64,000 bases of DNA from Soonwooa buanensis (GCF_900167905.1 NZ_FUYZ01000001.1:62001-126000); one strand, 5' to 3'; positions 1 through 9,362 are shown, counted from the first letter of the stretch. Numbers and translations: made by a program. Notes: generated by a model not told the origin, from the sequence alone.

Positions 1-1686
1 GGAACTAACAATAGTTCGACAGAAATTGTTGTTCATGATAAAGCGACACAACGTTTGTTCACAATTAGCGCATTGTCTGATGTTTTTGATATTATTGATT
101 TTAGTAATCCAACGACGCCAAACGTCATCAAAACAGTTGATATGAAATCCTACGGTGGAATTACCAGTATTGCTGTTAAAAACGGAATATTAGCCGTTGC
201 TTCACCAAACGCAAATCCTCAATTAAACGGAAGTGTCGTATTTTTTGACATCAACGGGAATTTCTTAAAACAAGTTGAAGTTGGCGCTTTACCAGATATG
301 GTGACCTTTACGCATGATGGAACTAAAATCTTGACAGCAAATGAAGGCGAACCGAATAACGACTATAGCGTAGATCCAGAAGGTTCTATAAGTATTATCG
401 ACATATCGAACGGTATTGCAAATCTTACTCAAAATCAGGTTAAAACTTTAGGTTTTACACAATATAATAGTCAAGAAACACAACTGTTAGCATCAGGAAT
501 TAGAAAAGTAAAATCTACAAGCACACTATCGCAAGATTTTGAACCTGAATATATTAGTATTTCAGAAGATTCTAAAAAAGCTTTTGTTTCACTTCAAGAG
601 AATAATGCCATTGTAGAAGTAGATTTATCAACACTAGAAATTTCGAAACTGTGGCCTCTTGGCAAAAAAGATATGAGTCTTCCAGGAAATGGTTTTGATG
701 CTTCGGACAATAACGGCGAAATACTTATCGCAAATTGGCCTGTGAAAAGTTACTACACGCCAGACGCTATCCAAACTTACAACATCAACGGAACCAATTA
801 TATTGTAACAGCTAATGAAGGTGATGAGAGAGATTTATCAGGTTTTAGCGAAAGAACGACGGTTGGCGCAAACAATTATGCTTTGGATACCGATATTTTC
901 CCGAATGCTTCTGTCCTGAAATTATCGCACAACTTAGGTAGATTCCGTACAACCAGCGTTAACGGAAACCTAGATAGCGACGCTGCTTATGAAGAAATCA
1001 ATTCTATGGGAGCAAGATCTTTCTCAATCTTCAATGCAGATACGCAAAGTTTGGTATTTGACAGTGGCGACCATTTCGAACGTTATACAGCGCAGTACAA
1101 ACCAGAACTTTTCAATTCTGATAATGAAAGTAACTCGCCAAAGTCGAGAAGTCGCGCAAAAGGTCCAGAACCTGAAGGCGTAACTTTGGCTAAAATTGGA
1201 AACGAAACATTTGCATTCATTACTTTAGAAAGAACAGGTGGCGTTATGGTCTATAACATTTCTAATCCTCAAGCGCCACAATTCGTAGATTATAAAAATC
1301 CACGTTCTAGTTCTGCTTTCGCAGGTGATAACGGTCCAGAAGGCATCACTTTTATCCCAGCTGAAAATACAACAACTGGAAAAGCTTATGTGATTGTTGC
1401 AAACGAAATCAGCGGAACTTTGTCTATCTACGAAGTTCTAAATACTGCAACTTTGGATAACAATGAGATTTCAAAATCGAAAACATTTGTCGCTTTCCCA
1501 AATCCCGTAACTAAAGGTCAAACGATGTATTTCAACAGAAAAGCAGATTTCAAAATTTATAATATGTCTGGACAACTTGTTAAAGAAGGACAATCTGCAT
1601 TAACCGTAGATACAACAAATTTTGCAACTGGCGTTTATGTTTTGAAAACTAACGAAGGCGATGTTACACGTTTTATCGTAAAATAA
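1..1686 (+). CDS. Choice-of-anchor I family secreted beta-propeller protein with T9SS type A sorting domain (5'-truncated by window edge)
   Basis: The frame is open from base 1 with no stop, so the true start lies upstream; the TTG at 55 is only an internal codon. The protein is a secreted beta-propeller of the choice-of-anchor I type. Diagnostic stretches are TANEGEPNNDYSVDPEG, GPEPEGVTLAKIG and a late GPEGITFIPAENTTTGKAY followed by VIVANEISGTLSIYEV. The last ~70 residues (AFPNPVTKGQ, IYNMSGQLVKEG, FATGVYVLKT) form a T9SS type A sorting domain, which directs export across the outer membrane and cell-surface attachment or release. A rho-independent terminator follows directly. Family members are often near phosphatase-like genes, but the substrate is unknown. 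Family assignment is firm; function is not. Confidence 0.9.
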   Translation, partial: GTNNSSTEIVVHDKATQRLFTISALSDVFDIIDFSNPTTPNVIKTVDMKSYGGITSIAVKNGILAVASPNANPQLNGSVVFFDINGNFLKQVEVGALPDMVTFTHDGTKILTANEGEPNNDYSVDPEGSISIIDISNGIANLTQNQVKTLGFTQYNSQETQLLASGIRKVKSTSTLSQDFEPEYISISEDSKKAFVSLQENNAIVEVDLSTLEISKLWPLGKKDMSLPGNGFDASDNNGEILIANWPVKSYYTPDAIQTYNINGTNYIVTANEGDERDLSGFSERTTVGANNYALDTDIFPNASVLKLSHNLGRFRTTSVNGNLDSDAAYEEINSMGARSFSIFNADTQSLVFDSGDHFERYTAQYKPELFNSDNESNSPKSRSRAKGPEPEGVTLAKIGNETFAFITLERTGGVMVYNISNPQAPQFVDYKNPRSSSAFAGDNGPEGITFIPAENTTTGKAYVIVANEISGTLSIYEVLNTATLDNNEISKSKTFVAFPNPVTKGQTMYFNRKADFKIYNMSGQLVKEGQSALTVDTTNFATGVYVLKTNEGDVTRFIVK

Positions 1687-1708
1687 TATTATAAAATTTT
1701 AAATAATC

Positions 1709-1740
1709 AAAGCCCGCCTTTTGGTGGGCTTTTCGTTTTT
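1709..1740 (+). terminator. Rho-independent terminator
   Basis: GC-rich hairpin AGCCCGCC-TTTT-GGTGGGCT followed by a T-rich tract, 20 bp after the stop of the choice-of-anchor gene. Confidence 0.85.
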
Positions 1741-1841
1741 AAATATGAATATCAAGCGATATCCTTACATCTTAAAGAATAATATTTTTAAGTCAAAAAA
1801 ATATTAAAGAATATTTTAAAACGATTAATTAAAAAAAGATT

Positions 1842-2303
1842 TCAAATCATTAATCCATGGATATTTTTGACTTCGGCCATCACAAAAGTACTGTGTGTGC
1901 TGCCAATCGAATCCACCGAACCCAGCTTATTAAAAACAAAATCTTGGTAATGCTTCATATCTCTGACTTGGACTTTTAGCAAGAAATCGTAATCACCAGA
2001 AATATTATAACATTCGGCGACTTCATCGATTTCTCGTATTTCGTTGACAAAGTCATTTCCGACAGATTTATCATGGATTTTTAGTTTCACTTGACAGAAA
2101 ACAGTGAAACCTCGATTGAGTTTTTCGGCATCCAAAACCGCTGCATATCGGTTGATAAATCCCTCCTGCTCCAACCTTTTTACTCTTTCGAATACGGGTG
2201 AAGCCGAAAGGTTAACTTCCTTAGCAAGCTCTTTTATGGTAAGTTTTGCATCATTTTGTAACAGTCGCAAGATGTTAAAATCCTTGTCATCCAGTTGATC
2301 CAT
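1842..2303 (-). CDS. Lrp/AsnC family transcriptional regulator
   Basis: A 153-residue protein with the two-part Lrp/AsnC architecture: an N-terminal winged helix-turn-helix (about residues 4-60; TIKELAKEVNLSASPVFERV is the recognition region) and a C-terminal RAM ligand-binding/oligomerisation domain (about 65-145, with a predicted alpha-beta pattern). Such proteins sense amino acids and regulate amino-acid metabolism. It is divergent from the riboswitch-metE unit, but no operator is visible that would tie them together. The start MDQLDDKDFNIL is the usual one for the family, with a TATATTTG -7 element on the minus strand about 33 bp upstream. Confidence 0.92.
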   Translation of the reverse strand: MDQLDDKDFNILRLLQNDAKLTIKELAKEVNLSASPVFERVKRLEQEGFINRYAAVLDAEKLNRGFTVFCQVKLKIHDKSVGNDFVNEIREIDEVAECYNISGDYDFLLKVQVRDMKHYQDFVFNKLGSVDSIGSTHSTFVMAEVKNIHGLMI

Positions 2304-2335
2304 AGAATAATATTCTTTTGGTTAATAATTTTAAA

Positions 2336-2343
2336 CAAATATA
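2336..2343 (-). promoter_or_regulatory. Bacteroidota -7 promoter element for the Lrp/AsnC gene
   Basis: Minus-strand TATATTTG fits the TAnnTTTG consensus 33 bp before the start codon. I see no perfect TTG 19 bp further upstream. Confidence 0.5.
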
Positions 2344-2492
2344 AAGGATATTAAACTTTAAAAACACACAATAAAAGTTTTATTTTCTTATTTATTATAT
2401 TTAATGTAATATAAAATTCTGTTTATCTATTTTTACAAAGACTTAAATACTGTTAATAAAAATTGATCAATTTTATCAACCGCATCTAAACA

Positions 2493-2660
2493 ATATCGGT
2501 TTTACGTAAAGTAAATTAATAGGGAATCGTGTGCAAATCACGAGCTGTCGCGCAACTGTAAGTAATGCGAACGTTTTGTTAAATAAATCCACTGTTTCTT
2601 CAACGAAATGGGAAGGAAAATAAAACGGTTACAAGCCAGGAGACCTGCCTTTATTGCAAT
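2493..2660 (+). promoter_or_regulatory. Cobalamin (adenosyl/methylcobalamin) riboswitch
   Basis: The 515-bp gap between the Lrp gene and metE holds this element. The conserved features are in order: GGTTTTACGTAAAGTAAATTAATAGGGAA near 2498 (given here only as a landmark for the P3 entry), the core GCGCAACTGTAA at 2550-2561, and the B12 box AAGCCAGGAGACCTGCC at 2633-2649. About 170 bp of AU-rich leader with possible anti-/terminator pairings separates it from metE. B12 binding is expected to repress metE when cobalamin is available to a B12-dependent MetH. Bases 2344-2490 are AT-rich and I see nothing definite in them. Confidence 0.93.
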
Positions 2661-2817
2661 GTCAATGCTTTCGCGATTAGAAGCTTTTGATCCTTTAAGA
2701 TGCAATCTCTCTTGGTTTCTCTACAGAAATCGAATGTTTGATTGTGTTTTGCAATTCAATAGACTCTTCGTGTAGCGTTATTTAAAATTTAAAAATAAAT
2801 AATTAAAGTTAAATACA

Positions 2818-5127
2818 ATGCAAACACACATCCTTGGCTATCCGCGTATTGGTAGCAAACGTGAACTAAAAAAAGCTTGCGAACAATATTGGTCCGGCAA
2901 GATTATTCTTCAGGAACTTCTTAATGTTGGTCGAAAAATATGCAACGACAATTGGAAAATCCAACAGGAAGCAGGCATAGACCTTATTCCATGTAATGAT
3001 TTTTCGTATTACGATCAAGTTTTGGACATGACTTTGACGCTTGGTGCAGTCCCAAAACGTTATCAAAAAATATTATTAAATAAATCCAATACAGAATTGG
3101 ATCTTTATTTTGCAATGGCGCGAGGTTACCAAAAAGACGACCTCGACATCACCGCAATGGAAATGACAAAATGGTTTGATACTAACTACCATTATATCGT
3201 TCCAGAATTTCATGAAAATCAAAAATTCCAGTTATTTTCTAACAAAATCATAAATGAATTTGCTGGTGCAAAACAAGCTGGAATTAATGCAAAACCTGTA
3301 ATTATCGGATTGGTCTCTTATCTTTTGTTGGGTAAAGAAAAAGAAGTAGGTTTTGACAAATTGGATTTAGTCCAAAATTTACTTCCTATTTATACAGAAA
3401 TTTTGTCAAAACTTCAGGAGCAAGGCGCGGAATACATTCAGTTTGATGAAGCTTTCTTGGCTTTGGATTTATCAGAAAAGGCAAAAGCCGCTTTCCAATT
3501 GGTTTATGCTGAACTTCGCAAAAAATTCCCAAAACTTAAATTGATTGTCGCTACATATTTTGATGGTTTGAAAGACAATCTTTTGTTGGCTACTTCCCTA
3601 CCAATCGACGTTTTGCATATTGACCTTGTACGAAACCCCGAGCAATTGGAAGATGTTTTGGAAGTTATTCCAGATTCGCTTCAGCTTTCGTTGGGAATTA
3701 TCGATGGACGAAATATTTGGAAAAATAATTATGAAACTTCGTTAAGATTGATTGACAAAGCGGTCCAAAAAATCGGTAGCGAAAGAATCTTTTTAGCACC
3801 ATCTTGCTCATTATTGCATTCGCCATGCGATTTGGATTTTGAAACCGAGTTAAATCCTGAAATCAAAAACTGGATGGCTTTTGCCAAACAAAAGGTTAAT
3901 GAACTTGCAAGCCTAAAAGCTTTGGCTATTGGAAGTGATGACGAAAAATTGCTTTTAGAATTTAATGAAAATAAAAAAGCAGCCGAACTAAAACGCAGTT
4001 CTCGTTTGATTCATGACGAATCAGTAAAACATCGCGTCGGAAATTACACTAAGCAAGATGCCGAAAGAAAAAACAATTTTGACGTTCGTAAACGTGCGCA
4101 ACAAGACCTTCTAAAGCTTCCGTTATTTCCCACAACAACAATTGGATCGTTTCCGCAAACGACAGAGGTTAGAAATTGGCGTTCGAAATTCAAGAAAAAA
4201 GAAATTAGCGAGCAGGAATATGATACTTTATTAAAGGAAGAAACAAAACGTACAATCGAATGGCAAGAAAAAATTGGCATCGATGTTCTTGTTCATGGTG
4301 AATACGAAAGAAATGACATGGTCGAATATTTTGGCGAACAATTGAATGGTTTTACGTTTACAAAAAACGCTTGGGTACAAAGCTACGGAAGCCGTTGTGT
4401 GAAACCTCCGATTATTTTTGGCGATGTTTCGCGACCGACGCCAATGACGGTTTATTGGTCAAAATATGCACAATCGCAAACCTCAAAATGGGTGAAAGGA
4501 ATGTTGACAGGTCCGGTAACCATTTTGCAGTGGTCATTTGTACGTGACGACCAACCGAGATCCGAAACTTGCAAGCAAATTGCCTTTGCGATTCGCGATG
4601 AAGTTCAGGATTTGGAAGAAGCTGGAATTAAAATTATTCAAATCGACGAACCTGCCATTAGAGAAGGATTACCACTTCGAAAAGAAGATTGGAACCAATA
4701 TCTGAAGTGGGCAATTGAATGTTTCCGAATTTCGGCAAGTGGCGTTGAAGATTCGACGCAGATTCATACACATATGTGTTATTCCGAGTTTAATGATATT
4801 ATCCAAAACATTGCTGATATGGACGCAGATGTTATCACCATCGAATGTTCGCGCTCGCAGATGGATTTGCTTGGTGCTTTTGCAGACTTCAAATATCCAA
4901 ACGAAATTGGTCCTGGTGTTTACGATATCCACTCGCCAAGAGTTCCTTCAAAAGAGGAAATGTTACATTTATTAAAGAAAGCCGAAGCGGTGATTCCGGC
5001 AAAGCAATTATGGGTAAATCCCGATTGTGGACTAAAAACCAGACATTGGCCAGAAACAGAAAAAGCTTTGATAGCGATGGTAGAAGCAGCAAAAGAATGT
5101 GCTGCAAGTTTCGAAACTGTTAATTAA
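2818..5127 (+). CDS. metE: Cobalamin-independent methionine synthase
   Basis: MetE transfers the methyl group of 5-methyltetrahydropteroyl-triglutamate to homocysteine in the cytoplasm, the last step of methionine synthesis. Its 769 residues match the usual 750-770, with duplicated N- and C-terminal barrels. The catalytic zinc ligands are visible as His652 and Cys654 (IHTHMCYSEF), Glu676 (ITIECSRS) and Cys737 (NPDCGL). The N-terminal start THILGYPRIGSKRELKKA is typical. The gene follows a cobalamin riboswitch, which explains its control: expression should fall when B12 is plentiful. It is a monocistronic unit closed by a terminator. Confidence 0.98.
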   Translation: MQTHILGYPRIGSKRELKKACEQYWSGKIILQELLNVGRKICNDNWKIQQEAGIDLIPCNDFSYYDQVLDMTLTLGAVPKRYQKILLNKSNTELDLYFAMARGYQKDDLDITAMEMTKWFDTNYHYIVPEFHENQKFQLFSNKIINEFAGAKQAGINAKPVIIGLVSYLLLGKEKEVGFDKLDLVQNLLPIYTEILSKLQEQGAEYIQFDEAFLALDLSEKAKAAFQLVYAELRKKFPKLKLIVATYFDGLKDNLLLATSLPIDVLHIDLVRNPEQLEDVLEVIPDSLQLSLGIIDGRNIWKNNYETSLRLIDKAVQKIGSERIFLAPSCSLLHSPCDLDFETELNPEIKNWMAFAKQKVNELASLKALAIGSDDEKLLLEFNENKKAAELKRSSRLIHDESVKHRVGNYTKQDAERKNNFDVRKRAQQDLLKLPLFPTTTIGSFPQTTEVRNWRSKFKKKEISEQEYDTLLKEETKRTIEWQEKIGIDVLVHGEYERNDMVEYFGEQLNGFTFTKNAWVQSYGSRCVKPPIIFGDVSRPTPMTVYWSKYAQSQTSKWVKGMLTGPVTILQWSFVRDDQPRSETCKQIAFAIRDEVQDLEEAGIKIIQIDEPAIREGLPLRKEDWNQYLKWAIECFRISASGVEDSTQIHTHMCYSEFNDIIQNIADMDADVITIECSRSQMDLLGAFADFKYPNEIGPGVYDIHSPRVPSKEEMLHLLKKAEAVIPAKQLWVNPDCGLKTRHWPETEKALIAMVEAAKECAASFETVN

Positions 5128-5141
5128 AAAAATTCCAATAT

Positions 5142-5170
5142 AAAGTCCGTCATTTGGCGGACTTTTTTGT
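5142..5170 (+). terminator. Terminator of metE
   Basis: AGTCCGTC/GGCGGACT hairpin followed by TTTTTTGTTTT, 15 bp after the metE stop. Confidence 0.85.
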
Positions 5171-5193
5171 TTTCAAATTTAAACTTCAAACAA

Positions 5194-5201
5194 TATCTTT
5201 G
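5194..5201 (+). promoter_or_regulatory. Bacteroidota -7 promoter element
   Basis: TATCTTTG matches TAnnTTTG, 18 bp before the next start codon and just after the metE terminator. Confidence 0.55.
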
Positions 5202-5218
5202 CGCTTCGTAAAAATAGA

Positions 5219-5893
5219 ATGGTCAATCGCAAAGTTTTAGAAAAATTATCGAATCAGGAGCTTAACAACTATTTGAAACCAGAAAGTCGTTATGTGGCCG
5301 AAGCCATTGAAATGGCTTTCGAAATTCTAAAACAACGCAATGCTACTTTTGACATTTCTGAAACTGAGCGTGTAAAATCTTTAATCAAAAATCGTCGCGA
5401 AGAAGAGATTAAAATCCAGGAAGAGAAAGCGCTAGAACACAAAGATTACATCACAGAAAATCCTGATGCTTTTCCGTTGCAAAGCCGTTATTTAGTAACA
5501 ATGTTTGCTTTGGTATTTGGTGCTTTTTCTGGAAGTATTTTATTAGCTTATAACTGTTTCAAACTCAAGAAAACATCGAGTGTTATTGGCGTTTTAATAT
5601 TTGGATTGACTTTTAACATCTTGCAAATTTTAGCTTTTCCATATCTAAAACCAATGTCAGATCACAACAATTTTTCCTTACGAAAAAGTCCCGAAATGTT
5701 GTTTGCTGCAATTGGTTTCCTTATGTTATTATTTGCTTGGAGCGAAGTTATTCCAAAGAAATTCGAGTACCGCCAAGCCTCGTTTTTAGTTCCATTTTTA
5801 GTTGCAGCAATAATGCTTTCACTTATTTTATGGAATTATAACAATTGGTTTTCAAGCTTTTTAATTCATCGATTGTTGCAAGGTTTATTTTAA
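5219..5893 (+). CDS. Hypothetical four-helix membrane protein
   Basis: A 224-residue protein that I cannot assign to a named family. Residues 1-85 are a charged cytoplasmic region with a predicted helix (ISETERVKSLIKNRREEEIK). Four hydrophobic segments follow: about 95-118 (LVTMFALVFGAFSGSILLAY), 122-145, 158-178 (MLFAAIGFLMLLFAWSEVIP) and 188-208. The N-terminal half resembles cytoplasmic regions of other uncharacterised flavobacterial membrane proteins. It has its own -7 element at 5194, so it probably starts a transcription unit that may run into the small exported-protein genes downstream. Confidence 0.75.
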   Translation: MVNRKVLEKLSNQELNNYLKPESRYVAEAIEMAFEILKQRNATFDISETERVKSLIKNRREEEIKIQEEKALEHKDYITENPDAFPLQSRYLVTMFALVFGAFSGSILLAYNCFKLKKTSSVIGVLIFGLTFNILQILAFPYLKPMSDHNNFSLRKSPEMLFAAIGFLMLLFAWSEVIPKKFEYRQASFLVPFLVAAIMLSLILWNYNNWFSSFLIHRLLQGLF

Positions 5894-5949
5894 AACAAAT
5901 TATACAGATTAGGCTTTTTTTGAGTATTTTTAAATTCACAATTAATTGA

Positions 5950-6768
5950 ATGAAAAAAATACTTCTTAGTCTTGGTGGCATTTTTATTATAGCCATTATT
6001 GGATTAATTTATCTTTCGGGTTACAAAATTCCCAATACTAACAAACATCCTGAAATTCCGTATTTTCCAAAAACAACCAACTCAGATCAATTTGTTAACC
6101 AACAAGTTGATAGTCTTTATATTAACAACTATTATTTAATTCCGAAGACCGATTATATTTTAATTAATTATAAAAAAAGCGACAACAATAATGACGAAAC
6201 CAGAATCGCTGTAATTAAAAAAAATCTAAAGCCTATCTACGATTTTTATTCTAAAGGCAGTGTATCTTATGGTTACGACGCACAAAAAAATTGGGTTTAT
6301 TTTAGTTCTGCATCAAGCGAAAATAAAGATTTGAAGCCTTTCGTCTTAGATATTAATACATTAAAAACTCATGATATATCAGAAACTAAATTTAAAAACA
6401 AAAAATTAAGTTTTGACGGAAATCTCATCGCAATAAAAATGGCTGGTGATAATGGCATCAATGTGCATAATATTCAACTTTTTGATAAAGCAGTTACTGG
6501 TAACAGTCTTGGTCGAATAAGCTACGGGACACCATCTTCTGGTGTTGAAGGGCGCGGAAAAGTTTACGAAAAAGACAGAGGCATTTTCACACAAAGTCGA
6601 GATTATTTCTTTAAAATGAAATTAAAAAATGAAGAAGTCGAGTTCAAAACCAATTTGTTTTACAATTCGGATAATTATTTTGATGAGTTAAATTCACCAA
6701 AAACTGACCAAGACACGTTACTATATTATTCGGATAAAAGATTCTATCAATTTTATAAAAAGAAATAG
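5950..6768 (+). CDS. Hypothetical membrane-anchored protein with a K(H/Y)P-IP-FPK motif
   Basis: A 272-residue protein with one N-terminal anchor (IFIIAIIGLIYLSGY, about residues 11-25) and no lipobox cysteine, so probably an uncleaved signal anchor with a periplasmic body. Just after the anchor it carries KHPEIPYFPK, which resembles KYPNIPKFPK at the same place in the lipoprotein at 8562. The two are probably distant paralogues. The rest is polar and beta-rich. No enzyme motif is visible. It heads a same-strand run of small exported proteins through 10193. Confidence 0.7.
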   Translation: MKKILLSLGGIFIIAIIGLIYLSGYKIPNTNKHPEIPYFPKTTNSDQFVNQQVDSLYINNYYLIPKTDYILINYKKSDNNNDETRIAVIKKNLKPIYDFYSKGSVSYGYDAQKNWVYFSSASSENKDLKPFVLDINTLKTHDISETKFKNKKLSFDGNLIAIKMAGDNGINVHNIQLFDKAVTGNSLGRISYGTPSSGVEGRGKVYEKDRGIFTQSRDYFFKMKLKNEEVEFKTNLFYNSDNYFDELNSPKTDQDTLLYYSDKRFYQFYKKK

Positions 6769-6772
6769 CGTG

Positions 6773-7422
6773 ATGAGTTTTAATTCAATTTATATAACTA
6801 TCATCATTTTTACGTTATTGGGTTGCAAATCTCCTAACGAAAAAAAGAAGATTGAAAAAGTAGAAGCTTCGAGAACGGAAAATATAAACAACTATAAAAA
6901 ACAATAGACAGCATCAACCAAAGTTTAGCTTGGACTAAAACCAGTTTTGGACTTTATAAATCTAAAAATGGGGATTTGGCTTTAAAAACCAACGAAGGCA
7001 CCGAAGAAGGTATTATCATCGAAAAATATATTACTGAAATGGCTGATGGTCAACCACTAAAATCCGTAATCGATTCTGCAACTTTTTCCTATATTGGAAG
7101 TTCGTTCTATAAAGACAAAAACCATGTCTACACGCATTATGTGATGGTGGATGGTGGTAATTTTTGGATTGTTGACAATGCTGATGTCAAAACTTTTCAG
7201 GTTTTGGGAAATTGCTACGCAAAAGACAAAAACAAAATCTTTACAGAACGAAATATGGACACAGATACTATTTTCGATTATCGAAGCTTCCGAACTTGTG
7301 ATGATTGCGGTTGTTTTGCAAAAGATAAAAATGGATACTACTTTTGGGATGAAAAAATTGACATCAAAACTATCGATAATAAAGAAACAGAAAGCATTAT
7401 CAATAGATTAAAAAAATTGTAA
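6773..7422 (+). pseudogene. DKNYY-like lipoprotein gene split by a one-base frameshift
   Basis: An ATG at 6773 opens a lipoprotein signal sequence with lipobox LLGC (Cys18), then ends at TAG 6905 after 44 codons. The continuation lies in another frame: from 6898 it reads TIDSINQSLAWTKTSFGLYK and runs without a stop to 7422. This gives a body with spaced YKDKN/YAKDKN/FAKDKNGYY units typical of DKNYY-family proteins. Adding one A to the A6 run at 6896-6901 would join the two frames exactly. The downstream body lacks its own ATG near its start. Either a recent frameshift, homopolymer phase variation, or a sequencing error explains this. About 215 residues would be restored. Confidence 0.82.
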
Positions 7423-7443
7423 ATACACCTAATAAAACACAAT

Positions 7444-7938
7444 ATGAAACTGACTTGGAAAAAAAATATTGCTAGTGACTATTCAATTTTTAATGATGCG
7501 CAAAAAATTGGAAGCTTACGCAAGGAAGATCTATTTACCGATAAAATCATTGGAAAGATAGATACAGAAGAATTTTTATTCTATAAAAAGAGCATTTTTG
7601 ATAGTTCTGTAAGTTTTAAAAATACGGAGGATTCTAGCCAAATAGGAAACATTAATTTCAATATTTGGAACAACAAAGCGAACATAGAATTTGGAGGTAA
7701 ACGTTACACTTGGCGATACAACAATTTTCTCAACAATAAATGGATTATTGAAAGTACGACAGGTAACAAAGCCGAGTATACATCGAGATTTAGCAATGGA
7801 GAAATCAACATTAAAGAAGATGATCAACTGATGATTCTTTTAGGATTATATGTTAAAAAATATTATCAACGGAATACTTTCATCATATTTTTCGTTCTTT
7901 TTTTACCAATAATTTTACGAAGCATTCTTAATAATTAA
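7444..7938 (+). CDS. Hypothetical protein, LOR/tubby-like beta protein with C-terminal membrane anchor
   Basis: A 164-residue protein without a signal peptide. Residues 1-135 are beta-rich with repeated lysine/glycine turns (KIGSLRKEDLFTDKIIGKI, WRYNNFLNNKWIIESTTGNK), reminiscent of a LURP-one-related/tubby-like fold. That is inference from pattern only. Residues 145-160 (FIIFFVLFLPIILRSIL) form a C-terminal tail anchor. It lies 21 bp after the frameshifted DKNYY gene and 28 bp before the next exported protein, consistent with co-transcription. Confidence 0.65.
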   Translation: MKLTWKKNIASDYSIFNDAQKIGSLRKEDLFTDKIIGKIDTEEFLFYKKSIFDSSVSFKNTEDSSQIGNINFNIWNNKANIEFGGKRYTWRYNNFLNNKWIIESTTGNKAEYTSRFSNGEINIKEDDQLMILLGLYVKKYYQRNTFIIFFVLFLPIILRSILNN

Positions 7939-7966
7939 AAGTAATTTCTGACACAAAAACACAACA

Positions 7967-8554
7967 ATGAAATTAAAAATTACAGCTATTCTTTTACTAA
8001 TTTTTGTCTCACACAAAAGCTTTGGTCAAGCTTCTGACGAGCAATATCGCAACATTGTATATGACATAAAAGGTGATCTTAACAAAGATGGACTTGCTGA
8101 CAAAGTTGTAGTTAGAGAAAATGCTGAAGATTCAAAACATCCTTATTTGTTGGAAATCTTTTTTAAAAATGTTGATGGTTCTTATAAAAAAGTTTTGAGA
8201 TCTACGAAAGCTGTTACGCCAAAATTTCCAGCTGGAGGAGAAATTTCTGATGTTAATTTAGAAAATTTGGAAATAAAAAACGGACTTTTAATTTTCACCA
8301 ATCAACTTATCAGAGGAAATTACGTACATAAATTTCGGTTTCAGAACGGAAATTTTGAGTTGATCGGCTTTACAGAAAATAATGCTTCTGCGGGTTATAT
8401 AGAATATGTGGATTACAATCTCTCAACAGGCGTTAAAATCAACAAACACATTGATTATCAAACAGATAAAGTATTAATGTATAAAAAATCGATTGACAAA
8501 ATGAAGTCACTCCCAAAACTTCAAGATTTCGAAGCTTTAGAATACGTTTATTAA
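7967..8554 (+). CDS. Secreted hypothetical protein with a calcium-loop-like repeat
   Basis: A 195-residue protein with a Sec signal peptide (MKLKITAILLLIFVSHKSFGQ, cleaved around residue 20). Soon after, residues 36-45 contain GDLNKDGLADKVVV, a DxNxDGxxD loop like those in FG-GAP or EF-hand-type calcium sites. The rest alternates short beta strands. It is likely periplasmic. It overlaps no neighbour and is 7 bp from the next gene, so they are probably co-transcribed. No enzymatic motif is seen. Confidence 0.68.
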   Translation: MKLKITAILLLIFVSHKSFGQASDEQYRNIVYDIKGDLNKDGLADKVVVRENAEDSKHPYLLEIFFKNVDGSYKKVLRSTKAVTPKFPAGGEISDVNLENLEIKNGLLIFTNQLIRGNYVHKFRFQNGNFELIGFTENNASAGYIEYVDYNLSTGVKINKHIDYQTDKVLMYKKSIDKMKSLPKLQDFEALEYVY

Positions 8555-8561
8555 AAAAAAT

Positions 8562-9344
8562 ATGTTGAAAAATATTCTACTTTTATTATCGGTAACATTT
8601 ACGCTTTTCTCTTGCGGGAAAAGCTATCATGTTGAAAAAGATAAATACCCCAACATTCCAAAATTTCCAAAATTTGAAAACAATCAACTAAAGCTCACCA
8701 AAATCGATGAAGTTATTTTTGATCTTGAACCCAATCATATGGGAGCATATTTTCAGAAAAGATTTATCATTAAAGATTCCATGCTTGCTGTTGTTATTTT
8801 TATTACAGATCAAGGCAACACTCGAGATCCCCAAAAGAATGATCCTTATCTTATCAACCTTAGCGTGATAAATGGTGACAAAATTATAAGTACGCAACGA
8901 AGTGATTATGATTTTCGATTAAATTTTAAAATCGATTCTTTAACCAACGACATCATCATCGGAAAAACAAAGTATTTTACGAAATCAAATTATCTAAAAA
9001 ACGATTCTATTCCGAATCTTAAAAGTGATGATTTCTTCGATCCTTATGGCAAATTTGAGTATGATGACACTGTATTTTACAAAGCTGAACTTCTTGATAA
9101 AATCGTCTATGATACCGAAACAAAAATTGATGGCGTACAAAACAGCCCGATTTTTGGTTTAAAAAATGTGCCTTCTTTTCTTTATTATTACAAAATTAAA
9201 ACGAAAGGCAAGGAAGGTTTAACAAAAATGGACAACAAGCTTTTGCCAGAAATTGTTACGGTTAAAGATAACTTATATTATGTCGAAGATCCCGTTAAAC
9301 TATCTGACAATCAATATAAAATCAACATTTATAAAATCGAATAA
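8562..9344 (+). CDS. Hypothetical lipoprotein, distant paralogue of the protein at 5950
   Basis: A 260-residue lipoprotein with signal LLLSVTFTLFSC (lipidated Cys18). Mature protein begins GKSYHVEKDKYPNIPKFPKF, sharing the K-P-IP-FPK motif with the anchored protein at 5950. The body is beta-rich and polar and ends in a strand-turn-strand region. No known domain recognised. Lies 7 bp after the secreted protein and 18 bp before the DUF4349 lipoprotein, in one likely operon of envelope proteins. Confidence 0.7.
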   Translation: MLKNILLLLSVTFTLFSCGKSYHVEKDKYPNIPKFPKFENNQLKLTKIDEVIFDLEPNHMGAYFQKRFIIKDSMLAVVIFITDQGNTRDPQKNDPYLINLSVINGDKIISTQRSDYDFRLNFKIDSLTNDIIIGKTKYFTKSNYLKNDSIPNLKSDDFFDPYGKFEYDDTVFYKAELLDKIVYDTETKIDGVQNSPIFGLKNVPSFLYYYKIKTKGKEGLTKMDNKLLPEIVTVKDNLYYVEDPVKLSDNQYKINIYKIE

Positions 9345-9362
9345 CACCAAATTTTTCTAAAT

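Noticed and set aside
2344-2490. Possible second gene or sRNA before the riboswitch
   Set aside because: AT-rich with no coherent frame, promoter or stem; the region is explained by the riboswitch leader and the Lrp promoter.
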